A DNA stretch of 64,000 nt, from the NCBI GenBank assembly GCA_947259995.1, contig CAMYOK010000011.1, forward strand, positions 1-64,000, given 5' to 3'. The DNA comes from an uncultured Pseudomonadales bacterium. Lineage in GTDB: Bacteria > Pseudomonadota > Gammaproteobacteria > Pseudomonadales > Pseudohongiellaceae. Shown piece by piece: positions 9,301-19,027 of the stretch. Position 1 is the first letter of the stretch, and each line of letters begins with the position of its first letter. The notes under the pieces are model-generated. The model saw only the letters and a program-made list of their open reading frames with translations. It was not told the origin of the DNA and did not search any database. A program made the position numbers and the translations under genes.

Positions 9301-11892
9301 TTACTTTTTAGAGAACTCGAACACATCATCCACAACATTGATGGTAACGGTATCTCCGGGAAGATAATCCCCCTTGATCATTTTTTGCGACAATGGGTTT
9401 TCAATCCAGTTTTGAATAGCCCGTTTTAGTGGTCTAGCCCCATACACTGGGTCATAACCAAGTTTAGCGAGCTTGTCTAATACCGCATCGGCCACTTCCA
9501 GTTCTAAGTCGTTGTCTTGCAATCGTTTATTGAGCAACGCTATCTGGACATCGGCGATGCCCCGTATCTGGTCTCGCTGCAACGGATGGAACACTACAGT
9601 CTCATCAATGCGATTCACAAACTCCGGTGAGAAATGACGCACAACGACAGAAAGCACTTCATTCTTCACACGTTCATAGGTTTGCTCGTCACTGACATTA
9701 TCCGACATTAACTCTTGAATGCGGTCTGAGCCAAGGTTAGATGTCATCACAATTACGGTATTGCGGAAATCAACGGTACGGCCATGACCATCGGTCAAGC
9801 GACCGTCATCCATGACTTGCAATAGAATATTAAAGACATCCGGATGCGCCTTCTCTACCTCATCCAATAACAATACCGAGTAAGGGCGACGGCGGACTGC
9901 CTCAGTGAGATACCCACCCTCTTCGTAACCGACATAACCTGGAGGAGCTCCAATTAGCCGGGCGACCGAATGCTGCTCCATAAACTCCGACATATCGATG
10001 CGCACCATGGCGTCTTCTGTATCAAACAAAAACTCTGCCAAAGACTTGCATAACTCGGTTTTACCGACACCGGTTGGCCCTAAGAATAGGAATGAACCAT
10101 TAGGGCGGTTCGGATCAGACAGGCCGGATCTCGAACGACGCACTGCATTTGCGACTGCACTTACGGCCTCATCTTGCCCAATTACGCGCTTATGCAGTGC
10201 CGCTTCCATTTCAAGCAGCTTTTGCTTGTCACCTTGCAACATTTTGGCAACTGGGATTCCGGTCCAACGCGAGACAACCTCAGCAATTTCTTCCTCTGTG
10301 ACTCGATTGCGCAGGAGACGCATATCTTTAGTGTCTGCTTGCGAGGAGTTTTCCAAATCACGCTCAAAGTTCGGAATTATCCCGTACTGGAGCTCAGACA
10401 TTCGTGCCAAATCACCAGCGCGTCGAGCAAGCTCGAGCTCATTGCGGGCTTTCTCCAAATTACTCTTAATCGATTGGGCCCCTTGTACGGATGCTTTTTC
10501 GGCCTTCCAAACCTCTTCGAAGTCAGAATACTCCTTCTCAAGCTTGGAGATCTCTTCAGCAAGTTTTTCCATGCGTTTACGCGATGCTTCATCCACCTCT
10601 TTTTTTAGTGCTTCGCGTTCAATCTTCAATTGAATCAAGCGGCGATCGAGTCGGTCCATGTCTTCAGGTTTCGAATCGATTTCCATACGAATGAGACTGC
10701 CCGCTTCGTCAATCAAATCGATGGCTTTATCAGGCAGTTGTCGATCTGGGATGTATCGCTGCGATAAACGCGCCGCGGCGATAATAGCAGCGTCGGCGAT
10801 CTGAACACCATGGTGCACCTCGTAGCGTTCTTTTAAGCCACGCAAAATGGCGATAGTGTCCTCTTCACTTGGCTCATCAACTAGCACCTTCTGAAAGCGG
10901 CGCTCTAGTGCGGCATCTTTTTCGATATATTGTCGATACTCGTCCAATGTCGTAGCGCCGACACAGTGTAGCTCGCCCCTTGCAAGCGCCGGCTTAAGCA
11001 TATTGCCAGCGTCCATAGACCCTTCTGCTTTGCCAGCACCCACCATGGTGTGCAGCTCGTCAATAAAAAGTATAACTGACCCTTCCTGCTTCGACAGCTC
11101 GTTTAGCACTCCTTTCAAACGCTCTTCGAACTCCCCTCTAAACTTTGCACCCGCGATCAGAGAGCCCATATCGAGTGATAGGATTTTCTTGTCTTTAAGC
11201 CCCTCTGGCACCTCGCCATTAACAATGCGTTGGGCTAGACCTTCCAATATAGCGGTCTTCCCCACGCCTGGCTCACCGATTAAAACAGGGTTGTTTTTAG
11301 TTCGACGCTGCAGTACTTGAATAGTCCGTCTAATTTCCGAATCGCGACCGATAACCGGGTCTAATTCACCATTGGCAGCGCGCTCTGTTAAGTCCACACA
11401 GAACCTTGACAATGCCTGCCAAGAGTCTTCCGCTCCTGCATCATTGACTTTGTCACCACCGCGTAAATTGTTTATCGCATTTTGCAGAGCAACCGCACTT
11501 ACACCGTAGGAGTTTAGAAGCTTACCTAGCGCCCCCTTGTCAGCCATCGCAGCTAAAAGAACGGTCTCACTCGAAATATATTTGTCGTCATTATTCTGCG
11601 CGAGCTTGTCTGCTTGATTCATCAAGCGACCTAAGTCATTAGAAAAAGTAACATCGCCGGCATGGCCGGCAACTTTTGGTAACTGTTCCATCATTTCTTG
11701 CAGCTGCCCGCGCAAGGCGTTTACATCAAAACCTGTTTGTGCAAGCAAGGGACGAACAGAACCACCCTTTTGATCGAGCAATGCGACCAACAGGTGAACT
11801 GACTCGATAAAATTATTATCCTGCCCTACGGCAAGTGACTGCGCGTCTGAAATTGCAGACTGTAGTTTGCTAGTTAACTGATCCATGCGCAT
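9301..11892 (-). CDS. clpB: ClpB protein disaggregase
   Basis: 863 residues, a standard ClpB length. It is an ATP-driven hexameric unfoldase that works with DnaK/DnaJ/GrpE to dissolve heat-induced aggregates in the cytoplasm. Order of domains: Clp N-domain (1-145), first AAA+ module with Walker A GEPGVGKT (206-213), the coiled-coil middle domain with heptad-like charged sequence (about 400-525), and second AAA+ module with GPTGVGKTE (about 605). The start MRMDQLTSK aligns with E. coli MRLDRLTNK and has a GAGGTAA site. A sigma-32-like promoter lies about 80 bases upstream. Confidence 0.98.
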   Translation of the reverse strand: MRMDQLTSKLQSAISDAQSLAVGQDNNFIESVHLLVALLDQKGGSVRPLLAQTGFDVNALRGQLQEMMEQLPKVAGHAGDVTFSNDLGRLMNQADKLAQNNDDKYISSETVLLAAMADKGALGKLLNSYGVSAVALQNAINNLRGGDKVNDAGAEDSWQALSRFCVDLTERAANGELDPVIGRDSEIRRTIQVLQRRTKNNPVLIGEPGVGKTAILEGLAQRIVNGEVPEGLKDKKILSLDMGSLIAGAKFRGEFEERLKGVLNELSKQEGSVILFIDELHTMVGAGKAEGSMDAGNMLKPALARGELHCVGATTLDEYRQYIEKDAALERRFQKVLVDEPSEEDTIAILRGLKERYEVHHGVQIADAAIIAAARLSQRYIPDRQLPDKAIDLIDEAGSLIRMEIDSKPEDMDRLDRRLIQLKIEREALKKEVDEASRKRMEKLAEEISKLEKEYSDFEEVWKAEKASVQGAQSIKSNLEKARNELELARRAGDLARMSELQYGIIPNFERDLENSSQADTKDMRLLRNRVTEEEIAEVVSRWTGIPVAKMLQGDKQKLLEMEAALHKRVIGQDEAVSAVANAVRRSRSGLSDPNRPNGSFLFLGPTGVGKTELCKSLAEFLFDTEDAMVRIDMSEFMEQHSVARLIGAPPGYVGYEEGGYLTEAVRRRPYSVLLLDEVEKAHPDVFNILLQVMDDGRLTDGHGRTVDFRNTVIVMTSNLGSDRIQELMSDNVSDEQTYERVKNEVLSVVVRHFSPEFVNRIDETVVFHPLQRDQIRGIADVQIALLNKRLQDNDLELEVADAVLDKLAKLGYDPVYGARPLKRAIQNWIENPLSQKMIKGDYLPGDTVTINVVDDVFEFSKK

Positions 11893-11971
11893 TGGGTTAC
11901 CTCATAAGAGAATTTAGTGCTCTAAACAGCGTCTCGGACACAGTGGCACTAAAAGCATTGTATAGTAGGCT

Positions 11972-11999
11972 TAATGCGGACAGCTTGATGTATTTCAAG
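11972..11999 (-). promoter_or_regulatory. Candidate sigma-32 heat-shock promoter of clpB
   Basis: The minus strand reads CTTGAA, 14 bases, then CCGCATTA, against a sigma-32 consensus of CTTGAA-N13-15-CCCCATNT. The -35 is perfect, the spacer is standard and only the third base and the last base of the -10 depart. The predicted start near 11965 leaves a leader of about 70 bases before clpB, and clpB is a known member of the heat-shock regulon. The -35 lies just downstream of the pgeF stop (12017), so clpB can be induced separately from rluD-pgeF. Confidence 0.7.
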
Positions 12000-12016
12000 C
12001 TAAATAGAAAAGATTG

Positions 12017-12796
12017 TTAACTTAGTAAGCCAATTACACTGGCAAAACGGCCAGTGCGATTTTCACGCCGATAGGAGTAAAAACGCTCGTCGTCGCAAAA
12101 AGTGCAATACTCACCTCCGCTAATAAAACGCACACCTTGAGACTGCAAACGCTGTCGGGCTAAGCGATAAAGATCCGCAAAAAACTTGCCGGTAATTTCG
12201 CTTTCTTGAAAGGCCTGCGCTACGGCGTCGCCAGAGGCGCTAGCTTGCACAAAGGCATCGCGGACTTCTTCTCCGACCTCGAAATGGCATTGTCCAATTG
12301 CAGGACCTAGCCACACCAATACTTCGTCAGCAGCATCAGGAAACCGACTTAAGGTATTCTCCAACACACCATCGAGCAACCCGCGCCAACCGGCATGAGC
12401 AACGGCAACTCGCCCCCCACTTTTCGAGGCAAAGAAAACTGGCAGGCAGTCCGCGGTCATCACTACCGCACCTACTCCGGGCTTGTCGATAAATGCCGCA
12501 TCGGCCTCACGAGTCACCCCATCGCCTAGTGCGTCAACAACACTAGTACCATGCACCTGCGTCAACCACTGCAGTGGCGTATCGACTGGCAAACATTGAC
12601 TTAATCTGGCTCTATTTGTGTGCACATCTTTTGCGTCGTCACCAACGTGCAAGCCCAGATTGAGCCCGTTGAATGGAGCCTTGCTCACGCCTCCATGCCG
12701 CGTCGTGACATAAGCAAAAACTGAGCTAGGAGCAGACCATTGCGGCACTATCCAGCCCTCTACAAGGCTTAAGGTCTGTTTACTTATTGCACCCAT
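12017..12796 (-). CDS. pgeF: Peptidoglycan editing factor PgeF (YfiH, laccase-domain family)
   Basis: 259 residues. This family cleaves wrongly incorporated L-serine from UDP-MurNAc peptides in E. coli, and some relatives act on purine nucleosides. The metal-site histidine and cysteine motifs are present: QVHGTSVVD, the cysteine in MTADCLPVFF, AHAGWRGLL, and a C-terminal CTFCDD followed by YSYRRENRTGR. The gene follows rluD by 20 bases and sits upstream of clpB, an order shared with Pseudomonas. The biochemical role is from the family; the sequence alone does not separate the reported activities. Confidence 0.9.
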   Translation of the reverse strand: MGAISKQTLSLVEGWIVPQWSAPSSVFAYVTTRHGGVSKAPFNGLNLGLHVGDDAKDVHTNRARLSQCLPVDTPLQWLTQVHGTSVVDALGDGVTREADAAFIDKPGVGAVVMTADCLPVFFASKSGGRVAVAHAGWRGLLDGVLENTLSRFPDAADEVLVWLGPAIGQCHFEVGEEVRDAFVQASASGDAVAQAFQESEITGKFFADLYRLARQRLQSQGVRFISGGEYCTFCDDERFYSYRRENRTGRFASVIGLLS

Positions 12797-12816
12797 TGCT
12801 CGCCATCCAGAGTTAT

Positions 12817-13764
12817 TTACATGTCGTCTCGAAGCACTTCTAGCAAATGCGCCATATCTGCAGGCATCTCAGCCTCCCAACTACACATTTCACCAGTTCG
12901 AGGATGTTCAAACCCTAAACGCCGCGCATGCAGAGCCTGCCGGCGAAACCCTTTCAACTCAGCCGCTAATTTACCGCTACAAGCCTTAGGAATCTGTAGC
13001 CGACCTCCATACATCTGGTCACCCACTAACGGATACCGTATATGGCTCATATGCACCCTGATTTGATGGGTTCTGCCCGTCTCCAGTTTCACACGAATAT
13101 GGGTATGGGCGCGAAAACGCTCTTCTACTCGATAATGCGTCACTGAGTCTTTGCCATTTTCGATGACTGCACGCTTTTGCCTTTGTACCGGATGACGCCC
13201 AAGCGGAAGGTCGACAGTGCCCCCAGCCGTCATTACCCCAATGACTATCGCCTCGTACTCACGCTCGACATCCCTGCGCTGCAACTGTTTTACAAGGATT
13301 CTGTGTGCCTGCAGGTTTTTGGCGACCACCATCAAACCCGTCGTGTCTTTATCCAAGCGATGCACAATTCCTGCACGCGGGATCTCGGCAAGAGACGGGC
13401 AATGGTGTAGAAGACCATTCAATAGAGTGCCGGTGCGATTACCAACCGCGGGGTGGACAACAGTATTTGCGCCCTTGTTCAGAACAATGACGTCTTCATC
13501 TTCATAAACGATATCAAGCTCTTTAGGCTCTGCCGCGTGTGTCTCTTCGGAGACCAATTCAGCCTCTAAACTGAGATGATCCCCCTCATTAATCTTGTCT
13601 TTGGCACGCCATTCCTTCTGATTAACGCGCAGGCTCCCCTCTTTTATCCAAGCTTGGAGTCTGCCACGTGAATATTCAGGGAACAGAATGGCTGCGGCTT
13701 GGTCTAAGCGACTACCACATAAAGTTTCGGGCACTGTTGCCTGCATTGAGATCTTAGTAGTCAT
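12817..13764 (-). CDS. rluD: 23S rRNA pseudouridine(1911/1915/1917) synthase RluD
   Basis: 315 residues. It isomerises three uridines in helix 69 of 23S rRNA, needed for normal 50S assembly. An N-terminal S4 RNA-binding domain (about 15-85) precedes the RluA-type catalytic domain with the signature GIVHRLDKDTTGLMVVAKN, in which the Asp is the nucleophile. ATG start at 13764. It is divergent from bamD, as in E. coli and Pseudomonas, and heads an operon with pgeF. RlmH, encoded at 62971-63444, methylates one of the pseudouridines that RluD makes. Confidence 0.95.
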   Translation of the reverse strand: MTTKISMQATVPETLCGSRLDQAAAILFPEYSRGRLQAWIKEGSLRVNQKEWRAKDKINEGDHLSLEAELVSEETHAAEPKELDIVYEDEDVIVLNKGANTVVHPAVGNRTGTLLNGLLHHCPSLAEIPRAGIVHRLDKDTTGLMVVAKNLQAHRILVKQLQRRDVEREYEAIVIGVMTAGGTVDLPLGRHPVQRQKRAVIENGKDSVTHYRVEERFRAHTHIRVKLETGRTHQIRVHMSHIRYPLVGDQMYGGRLQIPKACSGKLAAELKGFRRQALHARRLGFEHPRTGEMCSWEAEMPADMAHLLEVLRDDM

Positions 13765-13930
13765 AATACCTTGTGTTTTAGAGCGTGTGACGGCAAAGCG
13801 ATAAAGAATACAGCTTCACTTTGGTATAAAGTGCCTGCTGTGGTTAAATACCCCGTTATACATAACGAGGCTGACTAAGCATTATAGAGCTTAGCACTGA
13901 AGATAACTTTACTATTTTTTACATGCCAAT

Positions 13931-14908
13931 ATGGCAAGAGGTTGTAGTCGCGTGAGAATCCTGTTCCTGTTAACACTTTGCCTAGCCTTCACATCATGCT
14001 CCATCTTTAACAGCGAAGAGCGTGACGAGTTTGCCAGCCTAAGTACTGAAGAGCAGTTTTACACCACCGCTCAAAGACAGCTCTTTGCACGTAATTATCG
14101 AGCTGCTATAGCAACTTACCAAGCACTTGAGTCTCGCTTCCCCTTCGGCCGTTTTGCCGCTCAAGGGCAGCTCGAGTTGATTTTTGCCTATTATAGCAAC
14201 CTCGATCTTGAGGCAGCGCGAGCTGCAGCTGACCGCTTCATACGCCTACACCCAGACAACCCCAATATCGATTACGCCTATTATATGAAGGGCATGGCCT
14301 CTTTTGCGGAAGATTCGGGCTTCATGGCTCGCTTCCTACCAACCGACCCTTCGAAGCGTGACCCAGGCCGCGCGCGCGACTCATTTGCTGAGTTCTCACT
14401 TTTACTCGCGCTCTACCCCGATAGTGAATATGCCGCCGATGCGCGGGCCCGTATGATTTACCTGCGCAACACCCTCGCGGCCTATGAAGTGCACGTAGCA
14501 GAGTACTACCTCGAGCGTCGTGCCTATATGGCGGCCCTTAACAGAGGCCGGTATATTGTCGAAAACTTTCAGGGCAGCCCAATAGTTGCGGACGGCGTGG
14601 CCATAATGGTCGAATGTTATCTACGTATGGGGCTAGACGAGCTTGCGAGCACCTCATTAGCCTTATTGAAGGATAATTACCCCGACCACCCTGCTATCGA
14701 CTCTGCGGGTAATTTTATCGTGCGTAGCGACGTCACCAACCCGTCTTTACTCTATACCGTCAGCTTTGGGCTACTAGGTGATAATGTAGATAATACGCCG
14801 CTAGCCCCTACAACACGTCCATTTCGCCCTGAGACAACGCTCGAAGGCGCGCCAAGACAATCGCGCAGCCTACTCAACATCTTGACGTTTGGGCTCCTCG
14901 GTTCGTAA
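13931..14908 (+). CDS. bamD: Outer membrane protein assembly factor BamD, with C-terminal extension
   Basis: 325 residues, longer than the usual 245-300. BamD is an essential lipoprotein of the BAM complex that inserts beta-barrel proteins into the outer membrane. The signal ends at a lipobox-like AFTSC with Cys at residue 23, followed by five TPR-like repeats with the BamD signature ([18 protein letters not shown] and YAYYMKGMA). The last 75 residues (after about 250) are low in complexity, with SFGLLGDN and a near repeat TFGLLGS at the end, and are not part of the conserved fold. An alternative GTG start at 13952 sits 10 bases after AGAGG and may be the real one. It is divergent from rluD. 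Confidence 0.9.
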   Translation: MARGCSRVRILFLLTLCLAFTSCSIFNSEERDEFASLSTEEQFYTTAQRQLFARNYRAAIATYQALESRFPFGRFAAQGQLELIFAYYSNLDLEAARAAADRFIRLHPDNPNIDYAYYMKGMASFAEDSGFMARFLPTDPSKRDPGRARDSFAEFSLLLALYPDSEYAADARARMIYLRNTLAAYEVHVAEYYLERRAYMAALNRGRYIVENFQGSPIVADGVAIMVECYLRMGLDELASTSLALLKDNYPDHPAIDSAGNFIVRSDVTNPSLLYTVSFGLLGDNVDNTPLAPTTRPFRPETTLEGAPRQSRSLLNILTFGLLGS

Positions 14909-14911
14909 AAA

Positions 14912-15496
14912 TCAGTAGTTCTCCGGGCAAAACTCTCGCTCAATAAGCTCGATGAGCGTGTGAATGATCTTGATATGAACTTCCTGCACACGGTCGGCGA
15001 AGGCGCTTTTGCCTGCGCTTACGTCGACGCTAGCTATCTGCCCCAACTTGCTACCCGCCTCTCCCGTGAGACTAACGACCTCCATACCATTGGCCTGAGC
15101 ATATTCCGTTGCCATAATGACGTTACGGCTGGTACCACTGGTGCTAATCGCTAGCAGACAATCCCCTTTGCGTGATCGCGCCTCTAGATACCTTGAAAAA
15201 ATATGCTCATAGCCAAAATCATTCGCCACACAGCTGATATGGCCAGGGTCACTGATCGCAGCGGCTGATAGCCCGAGGCGATTTTTACGATATCGACCTG
15301 TTAACTCTTCGGCAAAATGCATCGCGTCGCTCATCGATCCACCGTTGCCACAACTATAGATTGTATTGCCCCGATGCAGGGTCGCGATCATCACGGTCGC
15401 GGCTCGAGCAATTGCCTCGATATTACTTGGGTCGGATATGAAACGGTGGAGGTAGTCCCTTGAATCACCGAGTGTTGCTAGAATATGTTCTTTCAC
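14912..15496 (-). CDS. gmhA: Phosphoheptose isomerase GmhA (SIS domain)
   Basis: 194 residues. It converts sedoheptulose 7-phosphate to heptose 7-phosphate, the first step toward the LPS inner-core heptose. The SIS fold motifs SCGNGGSMSDAMHFAEELTG, AISDPGHISCVANDFG and STSGTSRNVI match E. coli GmhA nearly residue for residue. The related DiaA (a DnaA-binding protein) is the alternative, but the AEELTGRYR stretch and metal-site residues favour GmhA. GTG start at 15496. It is convergent with bamD with only 3 bases between stops, and lies 48 bases downstream of nadE. Confidence 0.85.
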   Translation of the reverse strand: MKEHILATLGDSRDYLHRFISDPSNIEAIARAATVMIATLHRGNTIYSCGNGGSMSDAMHFAEELTGRYRKNRLGLSAAAISDPGHISCVANDFGYEHIFSRYLEARSRKGDCLLAISTSGTSRNVIMATEYAQANGMEVVSLTGEAGSKLGQIASVDVSAGKSAFADRVQEVHIKIIHTLIELIEREFCPENY

Positions 15497-15544
15497 GTAT
15501 GGCCCGCCTTTTCCCTATACAAAATTGTTTTTTTAGACTTTAGG

Positions 15545-17200
15545 CTATTCGCCTAGTTCCCATCCCGAGGTAATCGGATAGCGCCTATCGCGTCCAAACC
15601 CTCGCTGCGTCAATCGCACCCCCACGGGGCTCTGCCGGCGTTTATACTCATTCACATCGACTAAACGTAGCACTCGCCGCACAGTTTCTTCGGCGTATCC
15701 TTGCGCAATAATATGCGCCGCACTGGCATCCTTCTCAATATAGAGCTCTAAGATCGCATCGAGAATATCGTATGGCGGCAGGTTGTCTTGGTCGATCTGA
15801 TCAGGGGCTAGTTCTGCTGAGGGCTCACGCTCTATTACCGCCACTGGAATGACCGGCCCATTCTCGGCGGTTTCCAGGCTATTGCGATAGGCACATAGGC
15901 GATAAACCATTGTCTTAGAAACATCTTTGAGAACGTCGAAACCTCCGGCCATGTCGCCATACAACGTACAATAGCCAACGGCTATTTCACTCTTATTGCC
16001 GGTTGTAAGCACTAATCGCCCCGTCTTATTGGATATGGCCATTAGCATCACACCACGACAACGCGCCTGTATGTTCTGCTCGGTGACATCGGTTTGATAG
16101 CCCACAAACTCCTGTGCCAATGCCGACTCAAAACTGGCAAATGCATCGCTAATCGGGATGACGCTGTAATCGACCATCAGCCTGCTTGCCTGCGACTGCG
16201 CAAGATCCAAACTCAATTGCGAGGTGTAATCGAAGGGCATCATCACCGCTTTAACGGCCTCATGCCCTAAGGCATCTACAGCAACCGCCAAAGTTAATGC
16301 CGAGTCGACGCCTCCAGATAAACCCAACACAACGCCCTTAAAGCCATTTTTATGGGCATAATCCTTCACACCCATGACTAAGGCTTTGTAGAGACTCTCT
16401 TCTGTCGCGTCTACTGGCTGCAATTGCTCGGGGGTCGCTTCTATCTCCATAATCCCGTTCGGACTTTGGACTAAAGAAACAGGATAAAACCCCTCTTGGA
16501 ACGAAGGTGCGCGAACGCGACACTCACCGCTTGCCTCTATCGCCATCGAACTGCCATCAAATACCAATTCGTCTTGCCCGCCGACTAAATTGCTATAAAT
16601 GATAGGACAGTTCACGGTTCTGGCACGCTTGCGTAATAGCGCCAAGCGTTCAGACATTTTGTCCCTATGGAATGGCGAGGCATTGATGTTTATCAGTAAC
16701 TCAGCCTTCGCCTGAGCCGCTTGTGCAGTGGGCCCTTCCGACCACATATCTTCACAAATCGTCAGAGCAACGCGGACCCCTTCAATTTCGGCAACCGCCA
16801 CATCCTCACCAGGGCTAAAATAGCGGCGCTCATCGAACACTTGGTAGTTTGGCAAGTGCTGCTTACGATAAATGACGAGTATGTCGCCACCCTTTATTAA
16901 AGCTAGTGCATTGTAGAGCACGCCATTTTCAAATAACGGATAACCTAGGACTATATGGATTTGCAGAGCAGCGTCTTTAATCCTTTGCATAGCCTTGTCA
17001 ATTCGCAGCTGCAAGCTAGGCCTTAGCAATAAGTCCTCGGGTGGATATCCGGTCAGTGTTAGCTCAGGAAAGACCACGATGTTGGCATTGTGGTGTCGTT
17101 CTGCCTCTAAAGCCCCTTCGATAACCTTAGTTGTATTTGCCTGGATATCTCCAACCAACAAATTCACTTGCGCCATCACAATTTTCAACCGCTTGGGCAT
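15545..17200 (-). CDS. nadE: Glutamine-dependent NAD+ synthetase
   Basis: 551 residues, the two-domain form. The last step of NAD synthesis amidates nicotinic acid adenine dinucleotide. The N-terminal nitrilase-like glutaminase domain has the catalytic triad Glu46 (FPELTLTGYP), Lys113 (YRKQHLPN) and Cys149 (TICEDMW). The C-terminal synthetase domain (from about 265) has the ATP pyrophosphatase loop LGLSGGVDSALT. Ammonia made in the first domain is channelled to the second. The gene is divergent from pilS. In Pseudomonas bamD and pilS are adjacent, so gmhA and nadE sit in an extra slot here. Confidence 0.96.
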   Translation of the reverse strand: MPKRLKIVMAQVNLLVGDIQANTTKVIEGALEAERHHNANIVVFPELTLTGYPPEDLLLRPSLQLRIDKAMQRIKDAALQIHIVLGYPLFENGVLYNALALIKGGDILVIYRKQHLPNYQVFDERRYFSPGEDVAVAEIEGVRVALTICEDMWSEGPTAQAAQAKAELLININASPFHRDKMSERLALLRKRARTVNCPIIYSNLVGGQDELVFDGSSMAIEASGECRVRAPSFQEGFYPVSLVQSPNGIMEIEATPEQLQPVDATEESLYKALVMGVKDYAHKNGFKGVVLGLSGGVDSALTLAVAVDALGHEAVKAVMMPFDYTSQLSLDLAQSQASRLMVDYSVIPISDAFASFESALAQEFVGYQTDVTEQNIQARCRGVMLMAISNKTGRLVLTTGNKSEIAVGYCTLYGDMAGGFDVLKDVSKTMVYRLCAYRNSLETAENGPVIPVAVIEREPSAELAPDQIDQDNLPPYDILDAILELYIEKDASAAHIIAQGYAEETVRRVLRLVDVNEYKRRQSPVGVRLTQRGFGRDRRYPITSGWELGE

Positions 17201-17378
17201 ACGCTCCTCATAGATCTTTCAACTACCGCAAGCAAGGCGGTACGGGGATAAAGTGTCCTATTGACCACTCGCAGTCGTGCATGTGGCTATTGTTTAACAA
17301 GTGCGATATTGTCCGACAAACCCACTGTATAAGCAAAAAGCAAATCGCTTTGTTAGCCTACTAAAAAGCCATAAGCTC

Positions 17379-18998
17379 ATGGATGCCACTATTCAATCCG
17401 ACCAAAACATCCGCATATTGCAGATTTACAATGTCTATCGGTTCTTTCTCGCGTTGTTACTGCTGCTTAGCTTCCTTACCGGAGCCACCACCACACAACT
17501 AGGAAACCAAGATCCCGCCGTTTTCTTGTATACCACGCTCGCATTGCTCGCGTTTAGCTTGCTCGTTATTTTTGTATTGAAGCCGGAGCGCACTTTTTCG
17601 CGCCGACAACGACTTTTAAGCACTTTATTCATCATAGATATTATGTGCATTGCCTTGCTCACTTATAGCTCCCGAGGAGTCTTAAGCGGGCTTGGGCTAC
17701 TGCATTTAGTCACGATTGCGGCAGGCAGTATTCTTATTGTCGGTCGCATGAGTACACTTCTTGCCGCGATAGCAAGCATTGCGACGATTTACTCAGAGAT
17801 TTATCTTAGCTTTACTCGCGACGTCGTAGCCAACCAGTACATCCAATCTGGCTTATTAGGCGCGCTCCTATTTGCCGCTTCTTTGTACCTACAAGGCTTA
17901 GCAGTAAGAATGCGTCGCAGCGCACAGCTTGCCGCAGAACAAGCCTCCAGCATTTTGAGTCTAGAGCAACTCAATCACCTTATAATTCAAAGAATGCGCA
18001 CGGGGATTGTCGTGGTTGGGGCCGACGCAGCGATCATCACGGCAAATGATGCGGCCTTCCAAATGCTCATCAATCACTCCGGCCAAGGCTCCTTAACACC
18101 GAGCTCAACAATTCTTTCCCTACCTGACGCCTTGTTAGAGAATTTAGCGCAATGGAAAGACAACAATGATTTGCGCACGCCGACATTTAAAACGCAAAAA
18201 AACGGGCCGCAGATCCAAGCCAATTTTGCCTACTTAACTCCTCAATCAGATTCAAATATATTGATCTTCTTAGAGGATAGTAGCCAAATAATTCAAAGGG
18301 TTCGGCAAATGAAACTTGCCTCTCTTGGTCGCCTGACTGCCAGTATCGCACATGAAATACGCAACCCATTAGGGGCCATCAGTCATGCGAGCCAACTACT
18401 CAAAGAAAACGATGCATTAGAGCCAGCGGATCAAAGGCTTTTGGAAATCGTGCTATCGCACTGTGCGCGCGTCGACCATATCATTGACGATGTCCTACAC
18501 ATGTCCCAACACAAAAAAGATAATACTGACCGCATTAATTTATATGCCTGGGTAAGCCAATTCGTCGCAGAGTATCATGAAGCTCATCAAGTTCAGGGGA
18601 CCATCTCTATAGACATCGAGCCACGCGACATCGAGGTGCGAGTGATCACCAGTCAACTCCAGCAAATCCTTAATAATTTAGTCGAGAATGGATTGCGCTA
18701 CAGTGCCAAAGCGACGAAAGAGGAGAACCTACTCATTAAGGGGCGTCTTGATGTCAAAGGCAAAACCATTCGCCCGATACTACATGTAATTGATGATGGG
18801 CTTGGCATCGACTCGCAAGCGGAGGAGCATCTGTTTGAGCCATTCAATACCACAGAATCTACTGGCACTGGGCTAGGACTTTATATATCGAAAGAACTAT
18901 GCGAAGCTAATCAGGCTCAGCTTTCTTATCGCCGAACAAGTAATGGTAAAAGCTGCTTCAGCATTCACTTTGCCCACCCAGATAGAAATATAGACTAG
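17379..18998 (+). CDS. pilS: PilS, sensor histidine kinase for type IV pilus genes
   Basis: 539 residues from ATG 17379; an upstream in-frame ATG at 17301 would add 26 unlikely residues, and neither start has a clear ribosome site. PilS is an inner-membrane kinase that phosphorylates PilR. It has about six N-terminal membrane segments (to about 175), a PAS-like linker (about 200-290), a HisKA domain with the phospho-histidine in SIAHEIRNPLG (His325), and a HATPase domain with NGLRYS, DDGLGID and TGTGLGLYI. It is followed by pilR with a 29-base gap. Confidence 0.93.
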   Translation: MDATIQSDQNIRILQIYNVYRFFLALLLLLSFLTGATTTQLGNQDPAVFLYTTLALLAFSLLVIFVLKPERTFSRRQRLLSTLFIIDIMCIALLTYSSRGVLSGLGLLHLVTIAAGSILIVGRMSTLLAAIASIATIYSEIYLSFTRDVVANQYIQSGLLGALLFAASLYLQGLAVRMRRSAQLAAEQASSILSLEQLNHLIIQRMRTGIVVVGADAAIITANDAAFQMLINHSGQGSLTPSSTILSLPDALLENLAQWKDNNDLRTPTFKTQKNGPQIQANFAYLTPQSDSNILIFLEDSSQIIQRVRQMKLASLGRLTASIAHEIRNPLGAISHASQLLKENDALEPADQRLLEIVLSHCARVDHIIDDVLHMSQHKKDNTDRINLYAWVSQFVAEYHEAHQVQGTISIDIEPRDIEVRVITSQLQQILNNLVENGLRYSAKATKEENLLIKGRLDVKGKTIRPILHVIDDGLGIDSQAEEHLFEPFNTTESTGTGLGLYISKELCEANQAQLSYRRTSNGKSCFSIHFAHPDRNID

Positions 18999-19027
18999 CA
19001 AGCCATAAAGCCACGCTCGGAGTATTA

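Noticed and set aside
10174..10608. Plus-strand open frames opposite clpB
   Set aside because: They are antisense shadows of the well-conserved clpB coding sequence.
15545..17200. A bacteriocin or toxin-antitoxin locus near the rRNA or nadE genes
   Set aside because: No small toxin or antitoxin pair, immunity gene or transport gene is present; all genes there are recognised housekeeping genes.
17301..17378. Upstream extension of pilS
   Set aside because: The added residues are polar, precede the expected membrane-proximal start and have no ribosome site.
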